A DNA stretch of 64,000 nucleotides from Hyphomonadaceae bacterium UBA1933 (lineage in GTDB: Bacteria; Pseudomonadota; Alphaproteobacteria; Caulobacterales; Aquidulcibacteraceae): assembly GCA_002337085.1 (NCBI GenBank), contig DDFH01000003.1:62001-126000 (forward strand), in the 5' to 3' direction. Positions within the stretch are counted from its first letter, which is position 1, and every line of letters starts with the position of its first letter. The notes under the pieces were generated by a model. That model ran no database searches. It was not told the DNA's origin and worked only from the letters and a program-made list of their open reading frames with translations. Shown here one piece after another: positions 34,501 to 43,354 of the stretch. The translations under genes were made by a program, and so were the position numbers.

Positions 34501-34646
34501 ACAATGTCGCTTGCATTAAAATTCGCGCGTTCTCGCATTGAATGAGGGAAATTATTGCTTTGCACAAATTCGGCAAGAACTGCATCCTCATCACGAAATT
34601 TATTGTCATCAAGTTTCATAAAATTGTCAAAAAAATCTTTATTCAT
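31524..34646 (-). CDS. putA: Bifunctional proline dehydrogenase / delta-1-pyrroline-5-carboxylate dehydrogenase
   Basis: Two-step proline oxidase of 1040 residues that converts proline to glutamate, using FAD in the first domain and NAD+ in the second. The PRODH barrel (about 60-470) has FCIDAEEADRLRLSLEVL, RFMVRLVKGAYWDTEVKRAQ and RVRAYAPVGAHEDLLPYLVR. The P5C dehydrogenase domain (about 540-1020) has CISPWNFPLAIFTGQIAAAL, the catalytic Glu in LIAETGGMNA and the catalytic Cys in SAGQRCSALRVLYLP. There is no N-terminal ribbon-helix-helix domain, so unlike E. coli PutA it cannot repress its own gene. No PutR or Lrp gene is adjacent. Confidence 0.96.
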   Translation of the reverse strand: MNKDFFDNFMKLDDNKFRDEDAVLAEFVQSNNFPHSMRERANFNASDIVKTARARKKPLGMMESFLEEFGLSTPEGLALMCLAEGLLRIPDKETADLLIAEKLSSGDWISHFKSEESLLINASALGLMLTGKIVSLDEDAKNNFAGYVSKLTKKTGEPFIRAAVKAAMRIMGEQFVLGRNIKEAIKRGEGIIKKNEADCYSFDMLGEGARTENDAAKYMESYANAINILGESLKNNGTPFLSSGISVKLSALCARYDIRQYDKVQKNLMPRLIELAQMAKSANINFCIDAEEADRLRLSLEVLHQLSAEESLNHWDGLGLAVQAYSKRAGDVIDAVKSISAAHNRRFMVRLVKGAYWDTEVKRAQLGGRSDFPVFTTKPATDVSYLHNAFKMVNSSKEIYPQFATHNAHTVAFLMEMLKHHRTDEFEFQRLHGMGETLYHTVKQRYENVRVRAYAPVGAHEDLLPYLVRRLLENGANTSFVHAFLNEDVPVEDVVRDPLEIIDQNPKRNEKLPIPRNMFPDGRLNSIGYDLTQTTVQDEFTAADKTFKTGKHRATSLVNGEEVLGEKICLIQNPNDISLEHGFSYYADKNHVTAAFEVASNYQKEWNDKGGAARADILEKMADTLENNTLRLIAALTNEAGKTYDDGIAEVREAVDFCRYYAKQARAEFTTPTPLPSPAGETNELRLMGRGVFVCISPWNFPLAIFTGQIAAALSAGNTVLAKPAEQTPLIANIAVKLFYEAGLPHKALQLLLGDGEIGGALTALEDIAGVAFTGSTEVAKIINRTMAAKDGPIGVLIAETGGMNAMFVDTSALKEQVVDDVIVSAFGSAGQRCSALRVLYLPNETADEIIECLSGAMDELIVADSGAINTDIGPIIDKEALDKLNSHIGKNANKIVKRATLKDGLNGNFFAPTIIELQSIDELEQEIFGPVLHIIRYDSKKLGEAAGALKAKKYGLTLGCHSRIDNFIDKVRDAVPAGNYYINRTMIGAIVGVQPFGGLGLSGTGPKAGGPHYIHRFATEQSISNNIAARGGDPKLFDL

Positions 34647-34903
34647 TGTATCACTTCTAAAATCATAAAAAATATATTTGCCATAAAAAACAGTTTAAGT
34701 ATTTGTATTTATGATGTTTTATTATTTTAATCAGCCGTATGACGTTGGTTATTGCTGTTTCAGCTTGAATCACATTGGTTTAAAATACTATTATACCTAT
34801 ATGGAATAGGAAAATCTAACAAGTAGCTTTGTAAGCGTAGAAAATTAAATCGCAAAAAATCGGGTTAATGTAGAATATTATACCCTTATGATGGAGAATC
34901 GGC

Positions 34904-35995
34904 TTGCGAATAATGTTGGTAACGGATGCTTGGGAACCTCAGGTTAATGGGGTGGTTCGCACTTTAAGTCGCACCATTCAAGAATTAAGAGAAATGGGAC
35001 ATGAGGTAGAGTTGGTTACACCTGCTGATGGCTATTATACGTTACCACTTCCGACTTATTCTGAAATTAAAATGGCAATTGGTGCGCGTGCCGATATTGA
35101 GCATCGCTTTGAAGTATTTGAACCGGAGGCCGTACACATTGCCACCGAAGGAACATTAGGTCTAACTGCGCGCGCTGTTTGTATTGAAAACAAATTTCCA
35201 TTTTCAACCTCTTACCATACGCAATATCCAGAATATATTTCTGCGCGTTTCCCAGTACCTGAATCGTGGGGCTATGCTTTTGTACGTTGGTTTCATGAAA
35301 TGTCGGGTCGGGTTATGGTTGCCACCGAAAGCATGAAGAAACAGCTTGAAGATCATGGCTTTAAAAACCTTATGATTTGGTCACGCGGTGTCGATACCGA
35401 GCAATTTAATCCGGATTTACGCAAAGAAGATCGTGGCCCATTCGTGGGTTTAAAAACCCCGATTTATGTTTATGTCGGAAGGGTTTCGGTTGAAAAAAAT
35501 GTCGAGGCGTTTTTAGAACTCGAACTTGATGGCACAAAAGTTGTTGTGGGTGATGGCCCTGCCAAAGAAGAGTTGGAAAACAAATATAAGGATGCGGTAT
35601 TCACCGGATCTAAATTTGGAACCGAGCTTGCGGAATGTTATGCCAATGCCGATGTTTTTGTTTTCCCAAGCCTTACTGATACTTTTGGGCTTGTTATCCT
35701 AGAGGCCATGGCAACAGGAACCCCTGTTGCCGCCTTTAATGCCCCGGGGCCAAAAGATATTATTCCTGGCTCTGATGCCGGTGTTGTTGGTGATGATTTA
35801 AAGGCGAATATAGAAGCTGCCCTTAAGCTTGACCGCGTAACTGTCCGTAAGTTTGCCGAAACCTTTTCTTGGCGCGCATGTGCAGAACAATTTTTCCAAA
35901 ACCTTGACCCCGTGCCATTGATGGAAAAGAAAAAAATTTGGCAAAGGGTGAAAAACGCACTGTCTTTGAAGCGCAAGCGTAGAATTCTAGATTAA
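34904..35995 (+). CDS. GT4-family glycosyltransferase
   Basis: GT-B fold glycosyltransferase of 363 residues, related to the MgtA/PimB and SqdX group. The N-terminal domain begins MLVTDAWEPQVNGVVRTLSR with the acceptor loop, followed by SYHTQYPEYI. The C-terminal domain has YVGRVSVEKNVEAFL, the donor-binding E-x7-E in FPSLTDTFGLVILEAMATGT, and ends in a basic tail KNALSLKRKRRILD that may contact the membrane. A lipid acceptor, such as diacylglycerol, is likely but not shown. TTG is the start, seven bases after GGAG; ATG nine bases later is the alternative. A possible promoter is TTGAAT (34765) and TATTAT (34889) is not spaced for it; the better pair is TTGAAT with TATTAT at 34789. Confidence 0.9.
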   Translation: MRIMLVTDAWEPQVNGVVRTLSRTIQELREMGHEVELVTPADGYYTLPLPTYSEIKMAIGARADIEHRFEVFEPEAVHIATEGTLGLTARAVCIENKFPFSTSYHTQYPEYISARFPVPESWGYAFVRWFHEMSGRVMVATESMKKQLEDHGFKNLMIWSRGVDTEQFNPDLRKEDRGPFVGLKTPIYVYVGRVSVEKNVEAFLELELDGTKVVVGDGPAKEELENKYKDAVFTGSKFGTELAECYANADVFVFPSLTDTFGLVILEAMATGTPVAAFNAPGPKDIIPGSDAGVVGDDLKANIEAALKLDRVTVRKFAETFSWRACAEQFFQNLDPVPLMEKKKIWQRVKNALSLKRKRRILD

Positions 35996-36001
35996 CCTTA
36001 T

Positions 36002-36022
36002 CCTCCCCTGCTTAAGGGGAGG
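36002..36022. repeat. GC-rich hairpin CCTCCCCT/AGGGGAGG
   Basis: CCTCCCCT (36002-36009) and AGGGGAGG (36015-36022) pair perfectly around five bases, between convergent glycosyltransferase and argJ. There is no U tract. A related, longer hairpin with the same outer arms lies at 52451-52481, so this may be a second small repeat family. Confidence 0.6.
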
Positions 36023-36053
36023 TGGACAGCCATAACCAAAGAGGGCAGTTCGG

Positions 36054-37277
36054 CTAAGACCGATAATCACCATTAATGGTTATGTAGCCATGGGTAAGGT
36101 CGCAAGTATAGGCGGTGTATTTGCCATCACCAACCACAACATCAACCAAGATTTCAATATCTGTTCCGGCCATTTTTTCATCAATAAGGCTTTCATCATA
36201 TTGTGCAGCACCGCCATCTTTGGCAACCCATTGGCCACAGAATTGGATTGAAAGCATGTCGTTATTAATTGGCTCAAGGCATTTGCCAACTGCCATCGCA
36301 ACCCGACCCCAATTGGCATCACCACCCGCAATTGCGGTTTTTACAAGCGGTGAATTGGCAATTGCCATGGCAATTACTTTTGCCGATGCGTCATCTTTTG
36401 CGCCAACCACATCAACCTTGATAAATTTGGTTGCGCCTTCGCCGTCTTTTACAACTTGTAATGCCAAATCAAGCATGATTTCATAAAGCGCATCAGCGAA
36501 TGCGGTGTCTTTATCGGTTAAATCCTTATTGCCTGCTTCATTGGTTGCAAAAACCAAAAGCGTGTCGGAGGTGGAAGTATCACTATCAACCGTAATGGCA
36601 TTAAAGGTTTTTTCGGTATAATTAGAAACTAGCTTTTGCAATTCATGTGATGCGATATTGGCATCTGTAAATATATAAACCAACATAGTCGCCATATTAG
36701 GTGCAATCATGCCAGAGCCTTTGGCAATGCCGGTGATATTTATTGTTTTACCATCTATTTCAATGGTTTTACCAGAACCTTTTATGAATGTATCAGTGGT
36801 GGAAATGGCGGTTACCATTTTTTCCCAATTAGCAGGTTCAAGGTTGTCCCAAACGGTTTCAAGTTTTGATGAAATCAAATCCTTGGCAACAGGAACGCCA
36901 ATCACACCAGTTGCCGATAAAAATACTTCTTCTTTTAGGCAGCCAGCGACTTCGCAATATTTTTCCAAGGTTGCATTGTTTTTATCAATACCAGCCTGTC
37001 CGGTGAAGGCATTGGAATTGCCGGCATTAACCACAAGACCGCGTGCAAAGCCATGCTTTAACGCTTCTACACACCAATCAACGTCACAAGAACGTGTGTT
37101 GGATTTGGTAAAAGTTCCGGCAACTGATGCGGAAGATAGAAAGTTTACCACCAATAAGTCGTCTCGTGGTTTGCCATACATACCCAATGAATAGGTTGCG
37201 GCATATACCCCTTTAACGTCTGGTAATTTAGGGAATTTTGTAGGTGCAAGCGGTGAAACCGGTAAATCTTTCATCAT
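36054..37277 (-). CDS. argJ: Bifunctional glutamate N-acetyltransferase / ornithine acetyltransferase
   Basis: Arginine biosynthesis enzyme that recycles acetyl from N-acetylornithine to glutamate. From the chosen start it is 407 residues, the ArgJ norm. The autocleavage site is in GMIAPNMATMLVYIF, where Thr of ATML becomes the nucleophile of the beta chain. VVNAGNSNAFTG, TGVIGVPV and ANWGRVAMAVGK are also conserved, and the C-terminus ends with HGYITINGDYRS. MMKDLPVSPLAP is taken as the N-terminus, with AAAAGG before it; the longer frame adds 38 residues of poor similarity. Confidence 0.95.
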   Translation of the reverse strand: MMKDLPVSPLAPTKFPKLPDVKGVYAATYSLGMYGKPRDDLLVVNFLSSASVAGTFTKSNTRSCDVDWCVEALKHGFARGLVVNAGNSNAFTGQAGIDKNNATLEKYCEVAGCLKEEVFLSATGVIGVPVAKDLISSKLETVWDNLEPANWEKMVTAISTTDTFIKGSGKTIEIDGKTINITGIAKGSGMIAPNMATMLVYIFTDANIASHELQKLVSNYTEKTFNAITVDSDTSTSDTLLVFATNEAGNKDLTDKDTAFADALYEIMLDLALQVVKDGEGATKFIKVDVVGAKDDASAKVIAMAIANSPLVKTAIAGGDANWGRVAMAVGKCLEPINNDMLSIQFCGQWVAKDGGAAQYDESLIDEKMAGTDIEILVDVVVGDGKYTAYTCDLTHGYITINGDYRS

Positions 37278-37389
37278 AAAACCTTTTAAATCAGGTTGGC
37301 GTGATTGCGCTTTTTGGGGTCTATTGTCAATATATTTCTTGCCCAAATTTCTGAGTGACGAACGAAGTGAGGAAGGTGGGGTTTTGACC

Positions 37390-37433
37390 AAAATAAAAAA
37401 GACCAGATCGTGGGCTGGGTTACGATCTGGTCT
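37390..37433 (-). terminator. Rho-independent terminator of hslVU
   Basis: On the minus strand AGACCAGATCG, a 12-base loop and CGATCTGGTCT are followed by TTTTTATTTT. The stem is a perfect 11 bp. It lies 165 bases past the hslU stop and upstream of argJ, separating the two. Confidence 0.85.
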
Positions 37434-37597
37434 CTATGCCTCTTTATTAGGGGGGTGTTTGTTTCACCGCGTTTGGGGGGCTTGGGAGAAACTTATATAA
37501 ACTTGAGAGGCGCAAGCTATATTCTATATTTAGTAAGCAATTGTGGCAAAACAAGGTTTATAAATATAAACTTTTGTAATGATGCAATTGTTTGTTT

Positions 37598-38896
37598 TTA
37601 AAGCACAAATCTTGAAAGGTCGGTGTTTTGTGCAAGGTTGGCAACATGGTCATTAACATATTTGGCGTCAATTGTGATGGTTTCGCCTTCTTTATCTGTT
37701 GCGGTAAAGCTGATGTCATCCAAAACTCTTTCAAGAACTGTATGCAGGCGTCGCGCACCAATGTTTTCAACCTTGGTATTAACTTCAACGGCGGTGGTTG
37801 CAATTGCATCAATACCGTCATCAGTGAATTCAAGTGTGACGCCTTCGGTCTGCATTAGGCCAATATATTGTTTGGTTAATGATGATTGCGGCTCGGTCAA
37901 AATGTTTTTCATATCCTCTTTACTAAGGGCATTTAGTTCAACGCGAATTGGCAATCGACCTTGAAGTTCAGGCAATAAATCACTTGGTTTTGAAACGTGA
38001 AACGCACCAGAAGCAATGAATAAAATATGGTCGGTTTTAACAGTGCCATGTTTTGTGGAAACGGTAGTTCCTTCGATTAATGGCAAAAGATCCCGTTGCA
38101 CACCTTCACGCGAAACATCTGCACCTTGACGTTCAGAACGGGCGCAAATTTTGTCAATCTCATCAATGAAAACCACGCCTTCTTGTTGGGCAAGCTCAAG
38201 TGCCGCTTGGGTAAGCGTGTCTTTATCGATTAAATTATCGCTTTCTTCGTTGATAAGTGGCTCATAGGCATCTTTGACCAAGGTTTTACGTTTTTTGGTT
38301 TGTTTGCCGCCCATGCCACCAAGCATTGACCCTAAATCGATCATGCCGCCCATGCCACCAGGAAATTCCATCATTTGTGGGGAAGGAGGTGCGGCCTCGA
38401 ATTCGATTTCAACTTCTTTATCATCCAATTCACCGGCGCGTAGCTTCTTACGGAATGAATCTTTGGTGGCATCAGATGCACCAACGCCGACTAAAGCTTC
38501 TAATACACGGTCTTCGGCGGCCTTTTCGGCTTTGGGGCGAACTTCTTTGCGTTTAATATCACGCACCATATGGATTGCCGCCTCAATTAAATCGCGGATA
38601 ATTTGTTCAACATCGCGGCCGACATAGCCAACTTCGGTGAATTTTGTTGCCTCTACCTTTACAAAGGGTGCGCCCGCAAGTTTGGCAAGGCGGCGTGCAA
38701 TTTCGGTTTTACCAACACCGGTTGGCCCAATCATAAGTATGTTTTTAGGCGTAGTATCTTCGCGTAATTGTGGTTCTAATTTTTTTCTGCGCCAGCGATT
38801 GCGAAGGGCGATGGCAACAGCACGTTTGGCATCTTTTTGCCCAATTACATGTTTATCAAGTTCAGATACAATTTCGCGGGGGGTTAAATCAGTCAT
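37598..38896 (-). CDS. hslU: ATP-dependent protease ATPase subunit HslU
   Basis: AAA+ unfoldase of 432 residues for the HslVU (ClpYQ) protease. The N-terminus LTPREIVSELDKHVIGQKDA, Walker A GPTGVGKTEIARRLA, the pore loop GYVGRD, the I-domain (about 110-220) and Walker B VVFIDEIDKIC are visible. The C-terminus DLSRFVL is the tail that inserts into HslV and activates it. The ATG overlaps the hslV stop by one base, so the pair is translationally coupled. Confidence 0.97.
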   Translation of the reverse strand: MTDLTPREIVSELDKHVIGQKDAKRAVAIALRNRWRRKKLEPQLREDTTPKNILMIGPTGVGKTEIARRLAKLAGAPFVKVEATKFTEVGYVGRDVEQIIRDLIEAAIHMVRDIKRKEVRPKAEKAAEDRVLEALVGVGASDATKDSFRKKLRAGELDDKEVEIEFEAAPPSPQMMEFPGGMGGMIDLGSMLGGMGGKQTKKRKTLVKDAYEPLINEESDNLIDKDTLTQAALELAQQEGVVFIDEIDKICARSERQGADVSREGVQRDLLPLIEGTTVSTKHGTVKTDHILFIASGAFHVSKPSDLLPELQGRLPIRVELNALSKEDMKNILTEPQSSLTKQYIGLMQTEGVTLEFTDDGIDAIATTAVEVNTKVENIGARRLHTVLERVLDDISFTATDKEGETITIDAKYVNDHVANLAQNTDLSRFVL

Positions 38897-39459
38897 TATT
38901 TAATTGAATCCATTGTTTCGATTGTAAGATTGCCATTGGTAAAGACGCAAATATCGGCGGCAATTGCCATTGATTTACGTGCGATTGCTTCGGCATCAAG
39001 GTCGGTATCCATCAATGCGCGCGCCGCAGAAATGGCATAACCGCCACCCGAACCAATTGCAGTGCAATCATAATCGGGTTCTAAAACGTCACCTGTACCA
39101 GTAATTACATAGGTTCCAGTAGCATCGGCGCAAATCAACATTGCCTCAAGGCGGCGTAAATAACGGTCTGTGCGCCAATCTTTGGCAAGTTCAACCGCAG
39201 CACGTAAAAGCTGATTAGGAAAGCGTTCAAGCTTTTGCTCAAGGCGTTCAAAAAGTGTGAATGCGTCGGCTGTTGCCCCGGCAAAACCTGCGATAACTTT
39301 ACCATCGGCAAGGCGGCGAACTTTGCGTGCGCCATGTTTCATAACAGTATTACCAACCGAAACTTGACCGTCACCAGCAACCACAACTTTCCCGCCTTTA
39401 CGCACGGCAAGAATGGTTGTTCCCCGCCAATCGGCGGCACTTCTTTCAAAATCAGACAT
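38896..39459 (-). CDS. hslV: ATP-dependent protease peptidase subunit HslV
   Basis: Proteasome-like threonine peptidase of 187 residues. The precursor MSDFERSAADWRG is removed to expose the catalytic Thr of TTILAVRKGGKVVVAGDGQV; GNTVMKHGARKVRRL and GSGGGYAISAARALMD are also family hallmarks. The start is set by AGAGG before ATG 39459, nine codons into the longest frame. It is first in the hslVU operon. Heat-shock control is common for this operon, but no clear sigma-32 site is seen. Confidence 0.96.
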   Translation of the reverse strand: MSDFERSAADWRGTTILAVRKGGKVVVAGDGQVSVGNTVMKHGARKVRRLADGKVIAGFAGATADAFTLFERLEQKLERFPNQLLRAAVELAKDWRTDRYLRRLEAMLICADATGTYVITGTGDVLEPDYDCTAIGSGGGYAISAARALMDTDLDAEAIARKSMAIAADICVFTNGNLTIETMDSIK

Positions 39460-39526
39460 TAGAACCTCTTTTAAATTCCACATCAATTTGGGGTTTTTAC
39501 TTTAAAGGTTCAAGGGGGCGGTGTGA

Positions 39527-40753
39527 TTATTTGCCGCCAAGCTCTTTTGCAAATAATTGCTTGGCTAGTGGGGTCATGAATGGCAACATCTCTTTGAATG
39601 GTACGCGGTAATAATCGTCCATACATGGCCCAATGGCATGTGGCGCATCATCAATTGAAATGACCAAACCCTTATCATCGGGCCAAATTGCCATATAGGT
39701 GTTTTCATCAAATAGCGCCTTGCAATCTTCTTCTAAATCATCCGGTGCGCCTGAGGTTGGGCTATATAAATATTTTTTTTGGGTTGTGATTTTATCAAAA
39801 AATTTCTGAAACTGCGGGGTTTTATTTGTGCTGTAATCTTTTTCGATAAAGATATTGAATAGATCTTTATTGCCTAATTCTTTGCCGCTTTTCATGTCAA
39901 AAACATGGTGAGAAATTGAATTGTCGGGGTGCGCGCCCCCGCAATAGGTTGAGCCACCTTCTTGAATTACCAAAACATTATTGGTCACATGGATTACGTT
40001 CGACATATAGTCATCATAACCGCCATATGTGTCTTTGTCAGAGGTGTTGGTAAGGCTATTTTTACAATCCAAACCTTGGGCAACCAATTCAATATGGCGA
40101 TGTGATAATGTGTTTTTGATATTGGTTAAATCATGCCACTTTTGTGAGCTTGCAATACTTACATAGCTGATTTTAGTAAGATTGTCAGTAACTGTCTGGA
40201 ATTTATAACCATTAATGACTTTGGCATCGGAATAGGTAACCGCACCATAATATTGTTTTTTGAAATAGGGGTTGTTTTCAAAATTGCCGTTGCCTGAGTA
40301 ATTAAAACTATATGCGTCCAGTAAATCACCCGCACTTGTAATGTTACCATTGGAAACATATTTTTTCTGGGCAACAAGCTTAAGATCAACGGGATAAGAT
40401 TTATTATCGGTTTTTGAAACCCAATTTCCAACCAAACCAATAGTAGAAATTCTAAGCCTTAATTCAGCGCGCACTTTGCAATCATCACCAATTTCGGTGC
40501 AATTGCCAGGAAGTTCATTAAAAACCCCAACTTCTTCAGACGGCAAAAGATTGATATTTTGGCGTTTGCTATTGTAAAAATAGCTTGCGGCGGCAACATC
40601 GCTTTTGCCATTTTGGGCGTGTAAAATTTGCAAAGTAATTTTGGTTTTACCTAATGTGCCTTCATAAACAGTTTGTTTAATTTGTGTGTCTGCCATTGCT
40701 ATCGATGGGGCAAAAGCGGCGGCGGCAAGAAGATATTTATAAAATCCCATCAT
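39527..40753 (-). CDS. Secreted six-cysteine DUF3298-like protein, third of three tandem paralogues
   Basis: Exported protein of 408 residues with a signal peptide (YLLAAAAFAPSIAMA-DTQ). The mature N-terminus is KQTVYEGTLGKTKITLQ, common to all three paralogues. The C-terminal third has GGSTYCGGAHPDNSISHHVF, the GGAHP motif of DUF3298/RsiV-like domains, and ends PCMDDYYRVPFKEMLPFM. Six cysteines occur at positions shared with the paralogues and probably form three disulphides. It overlaps the preceding gene by four bases (ATGA). Its end (PLAKQLFAKEL-GK) is nearly identical to that of the middle copy, so these two are the younger duplication. Function unknown. Confidence 0.8.
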   Translation of the reverse strand: MMGFYKYLLAAAAFAPSIAMADTQIKQTVYEGTLGKTKITLQILHAQNGKSDVAAASYFYNSKRQNINLLPSEEVGVFNELPGNCTEIGDDCKVRAELRLRISTIGLVGNWVSKTDNKSYPVDLKLVAQKKYVSNGNITSAGDLLDAYSFNYSGNGNFENNPYFKKQYYGAVTYSDAKVINGYKFQTVTDNLTKISYVSIASSQKWHDLTNIKNTLSHRHIELVAQGLDCKNSLTNTSDKDTYGGYDDYMSNVIHVTNNVLVIQEGGSTYCGGAHPDNSISHHVFDMKSGKELGNKDLFNIFIEKDYSTNKTPQFQKFFDKITTQKKYLYSPTSGAPDDLEEDCKALFDENTYMAIWPDDKGLVISIDDAPHAIGPCMDDYYRVPFKEMLPFMTPLAKQLFAKELGGK

Positions 40754-42006
40754 TTACCTGCCAATTCCTTTGCAAATAATTGTTTAGCCAATGGGGTCAT
40801 AAGTGGCAAAGCCTCTTTATAGGAAATTTTATAATAATCCCCCATACAGCCACCTGCTACGTGTGGCACATTTTCAAGAGCGAAAATAACGCCATCTTTT
40901 GCGGGGTAAGCAGAAAATGGCATCCAGCTATAATCCGTATTATCTTTTAATTCTTCGGCATCATCTTCCCCACTATAAATACAATCTTTATCAAAATCGG
41001 CATCATCGCTACTTTCACGGATTAGATATTTTTTATCGCTTGTAACTTTTTTGAAAATCTTTTTAAAAGCAATTGTTTGTAGTTTATTGTAATCCTGTTC
41101 ATAATAAAGTTTGAAAAGGTCATAATTATAAATCAATTGACCGGTTTTCATGTCAAATGTTGCATGTAAATAGCTGTTATTTGGGTGTGCCCCGCCACAA
41201 AATGTTGAACCGCTTTCTTCGATAACCAAAATCCTATCATTGATATTTACGGGTTCGGAATTATAGCTATCCCAATCGCCAAATGTTCCGTATGCTGGGC
41301 TATCATTTTCTGGCATCGCCTTACATTCAAGGCCATAGCCGACCATTGATAGACGGATATTAGTGAGGGTTTCATTGATTGCGCCAAGTTTTTGCCCCTT
41401 TGGCGCACTAGTTAAAACAATATAGTGAATACCGCTAAACTTATCGGTTGCGGTTTTATAGCCATAACCATTCATAAATAGTTCTTTGGAATAGGTGGTT
41501 TCACCCAATGCCATTTTCCTTTTGAACATATTTTTGGAAACATCACCCGCACCGTCCATAGTATCGGAAAGTATGCCTTCATTATCGCTTATTTCATAAT
41601 GCTGGGTGAAGGTGGCGTTGGCAACGGGCTTAAGTGACACTTCGTATGATTTATTGCCATTTACCGCAACCCAACTGCCCTTTAATCCATTTCCAATGGG
41701 TGCTAATGAAAGCTTTGCCACGAGTTTACATTTGTTATCAATGTAGCAATTGCCGGAATATTCTTCAAAATTATTATCTTTATTAGTAAGTGGTATTTCT
41801 AACCGCTGGGAAGCGTAAAAATAACTTGCAGCAAGAAACGTTTTACCATTTTGCGTGGCATCAAGGGTTTGTAATATGATTTTTTTATTTCCCAAAGTCC
41901 CTTCATAAACCGTTTGTTTAACCGGTGTGTTGAACTGGTATTCATCGGCAAATGCCGCATTAAACGCGAATAGGGACGCAACACAAATCAAAGGGTATAT
42001 TTTCAT
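40750..42006 (-). CDS. Secreted six-cysteine DUF3298-like protein, second of three tandem paralogues
   Basis: Exported protein of 418 residues, signal peptide MKIYPLICVASLFAFNAAFA. It shares KQTVYEGTLGNKKIILQ, SGNCYIDNKCKL, SGSTFCGGAHPNNSYLHATF and PHVAGGCMGDYYKISYKEAL with its neighbours, with six aligned cysteines. Like them it has a mid-region G-IHYIVL segment (SGIHYIVLTSAPKGQKLGAI). It starts and ends in ATGA four-base overlaps, so all three proteins should be made in similar amounts from one mRNA. The DUF3298-like C-terminal domain is known from anti-sigma factor RsiV and from secreted proteins, but no lysozyme-binding role can be claimed. Confidence 0.8.
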   Translation of the reverse strand: MKIYPLICVASLFAFNAAFADEYQFNTPVKQTVYEGTLGNKKIILQTLDATQNGKTFLAASYFYASQRLEIPLTNKDNNFEEYSGNCYIDNKCKLVAKLSLAPIGNGLKGSWVAVNGNKSYEVSLKPVANATFTQHYEISDNEGILSDTMDGAGDVSKNMFKRKMALGETTYSKELFMNGYGYKTATDKFSGIHYIVLTSAPKGQKLGAINETLTNIRLSMVGYGLECKAMPENDSPAYGTFGDWDSYNSEPVNINDRILVIEESGSTFCGGAHPNNSYLHATFDMKTGQLIYNYDLFKLYYEQDYNKLQTIAFKKIFKKVTSDKKYLIRESSDDADFDKDCIYSGEDDAEELKDNTDYSWMPFSAYPAKDGVIFALENVPHVAGGCMGDYYKISYKEALPLMTPLAKQLFAKELAGK

Positions 42007-43277
42007 TTTTCTAGCTCTTTTGAAAAAAACTTTTTGCCATTATCATTCATAAAGGGGGCAAGGTCTTTATAAGGTATAAGGTAATAATCACGCATACAGG
42101 CGCCGGAAACATGGGGGAGGCCTTCAAGTGAAAGTATCATGCCCTTCGTGTTAAAACTTTGCGAAAATTCAAGATAATTCATATCTTTACCAGTGCAATA
42201 TTGTAGTAATTCCGCATCAATATCTTGGCGTATCCAATATTTTGAACCTGGATAGAATTGCTTTTTTAATTTTGCATAGTCATCGGTTTCGACAAAATTG
42301 TCTTTATCGTCGCTGTCAGGTACATAGAATTTGAAATAATTGTTGGAATTAAAATATTCACCCTTTGAAAGGTCATAAACCGTGTGAGAGTATGTGTTAT
42401 TGGGGTGGGCGCCGCCGCAATAGGTTGATCCCAATTCCTCGATGACGAGTAGGTTTTGGTTTAATAATTTGACCTTGGATGAATATGTCTCCCAATCCCC
42501 ATATTTACTATAAAATGGTTCTTCATCCTTTGAACGATAGGCAAAACATTCCATCGCATAAGATTTCATTTCATATAAATAGTTCAAAAGGCTATCGTTT
42601 ATTTTTTGTTTGATTATTTTATCGGGAAATTCATCAAGCAAAATATAATGAACCCCAGTTTGTTGGTCGGTAACGGTTTTATAGGATGTGTCTTTGGTGG
42701 TTTTTATGCTTTTACCATAGACTAATTTACCGGCAAGGATGCGTGATTGATATATATCTTTTAAGTAAAAGCCGTCTGTTATATCGCCATCTTGATTGGT
42801 TGGATAGGCGGTTATAAGGCTTGCGGCATCACTTGCTATATATTGGGTTTTATATTCTTGGGTTGCAACTTTTTTAAGCCGGACATTTAATTTTTTATTT
42901 CTTTGTGAATTTATCCAAACGCCAGATAAATAGTTACCATTCGCAGATAATTTGAAAATCCCTTTGGTTTTGCAATTTTCTTTGTCTTCTGTTTCATAAC
43001 AATTTTCATCATTATTTAATTCTCTAAACTCTGGTTTGTTTTTTGAGTTATTATTTGATGGGAAAAGTGGGATATCTATGCGAGAGCTATCATAAAAATA
43101 ATGCGCCGCATCAATGATTTTGCCATCTTTGCTAGTGGTTGAAGAGAATGCAAAAGTAATTTTTTTTGTTCCTAAACTGCCTTCATAAACAGTCTGTTGA
43201 ACAATACTTTCTTCATGTGCCAATGCACAATTATAAGATAGACAAGGTAATAAAACCAATAACGCGCCAATTCGCAT
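42003..43277 (-). CDS. Secreted six-cysteine DUF3298-like protein, first of three tandem paralogues
   Basis: Exported protein of 424 residues with signal peptide MRIGALLVLLPCLSYNCALA. Shared blocks: QQTVYEGSLGTKKITFA, ENCYETEDKENCKTK, GVHYILLDEFPDKI, GSTYCGGAHPNNTYSHTVYD and PHVSGACMRDYYLIPYKDLA. It is the most diverged of the three. It starts 77 bases after the GGDEF-EAL gene and may share its transcript. No lipobox or C-terminal membrane anchor is seen, so it is probably periplasmic or released. Confidence 0.8.
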   Translation of the reverse strand: MRIGALLVLLPCLSYNCALAHEESIVQQTVYEGSLGTKKITFAFSSTTSKDGKIIDAAHYFYDSSRIDIPLFPSNNNSKNKPEFRELNNDENCYETEDKENCKTKGIFKLSANGNYLSGVWINSQRNKKLNVRLKKVATQEYKTQYIASDAASLITAYPTNQDGDITDGFYLKDIYQSRILAGKLVYGKSIKTTKDTSYKTVTDQQTGVHYILLDEFPDKIIKQKINDSLLNYLYEMKSYAMECFAYRSKDEEPFYSKYGDWETYSSKVKLLNQNLLVIEELGSTYCGGAHPNNTYSHTVYDLSKGEYFNSNNYFKFYVPDSDDKDNFVETDDYAKLKKQFYPGSKYWIRQDIDAELLQYCTGKDMNYLEFSQSFNTKGMILSLEGLPHVSGACMRDYYLIPYKDLAPFMNDNGKKFFSKELEK

Positions 43278-43354
43278 ATCCGCCCCAAAGCCCCCAAGCC
43301 GACAAATAGCTTATGAATTTATGCGTATCAGTTAAAATGACATTGCGTCAATAA

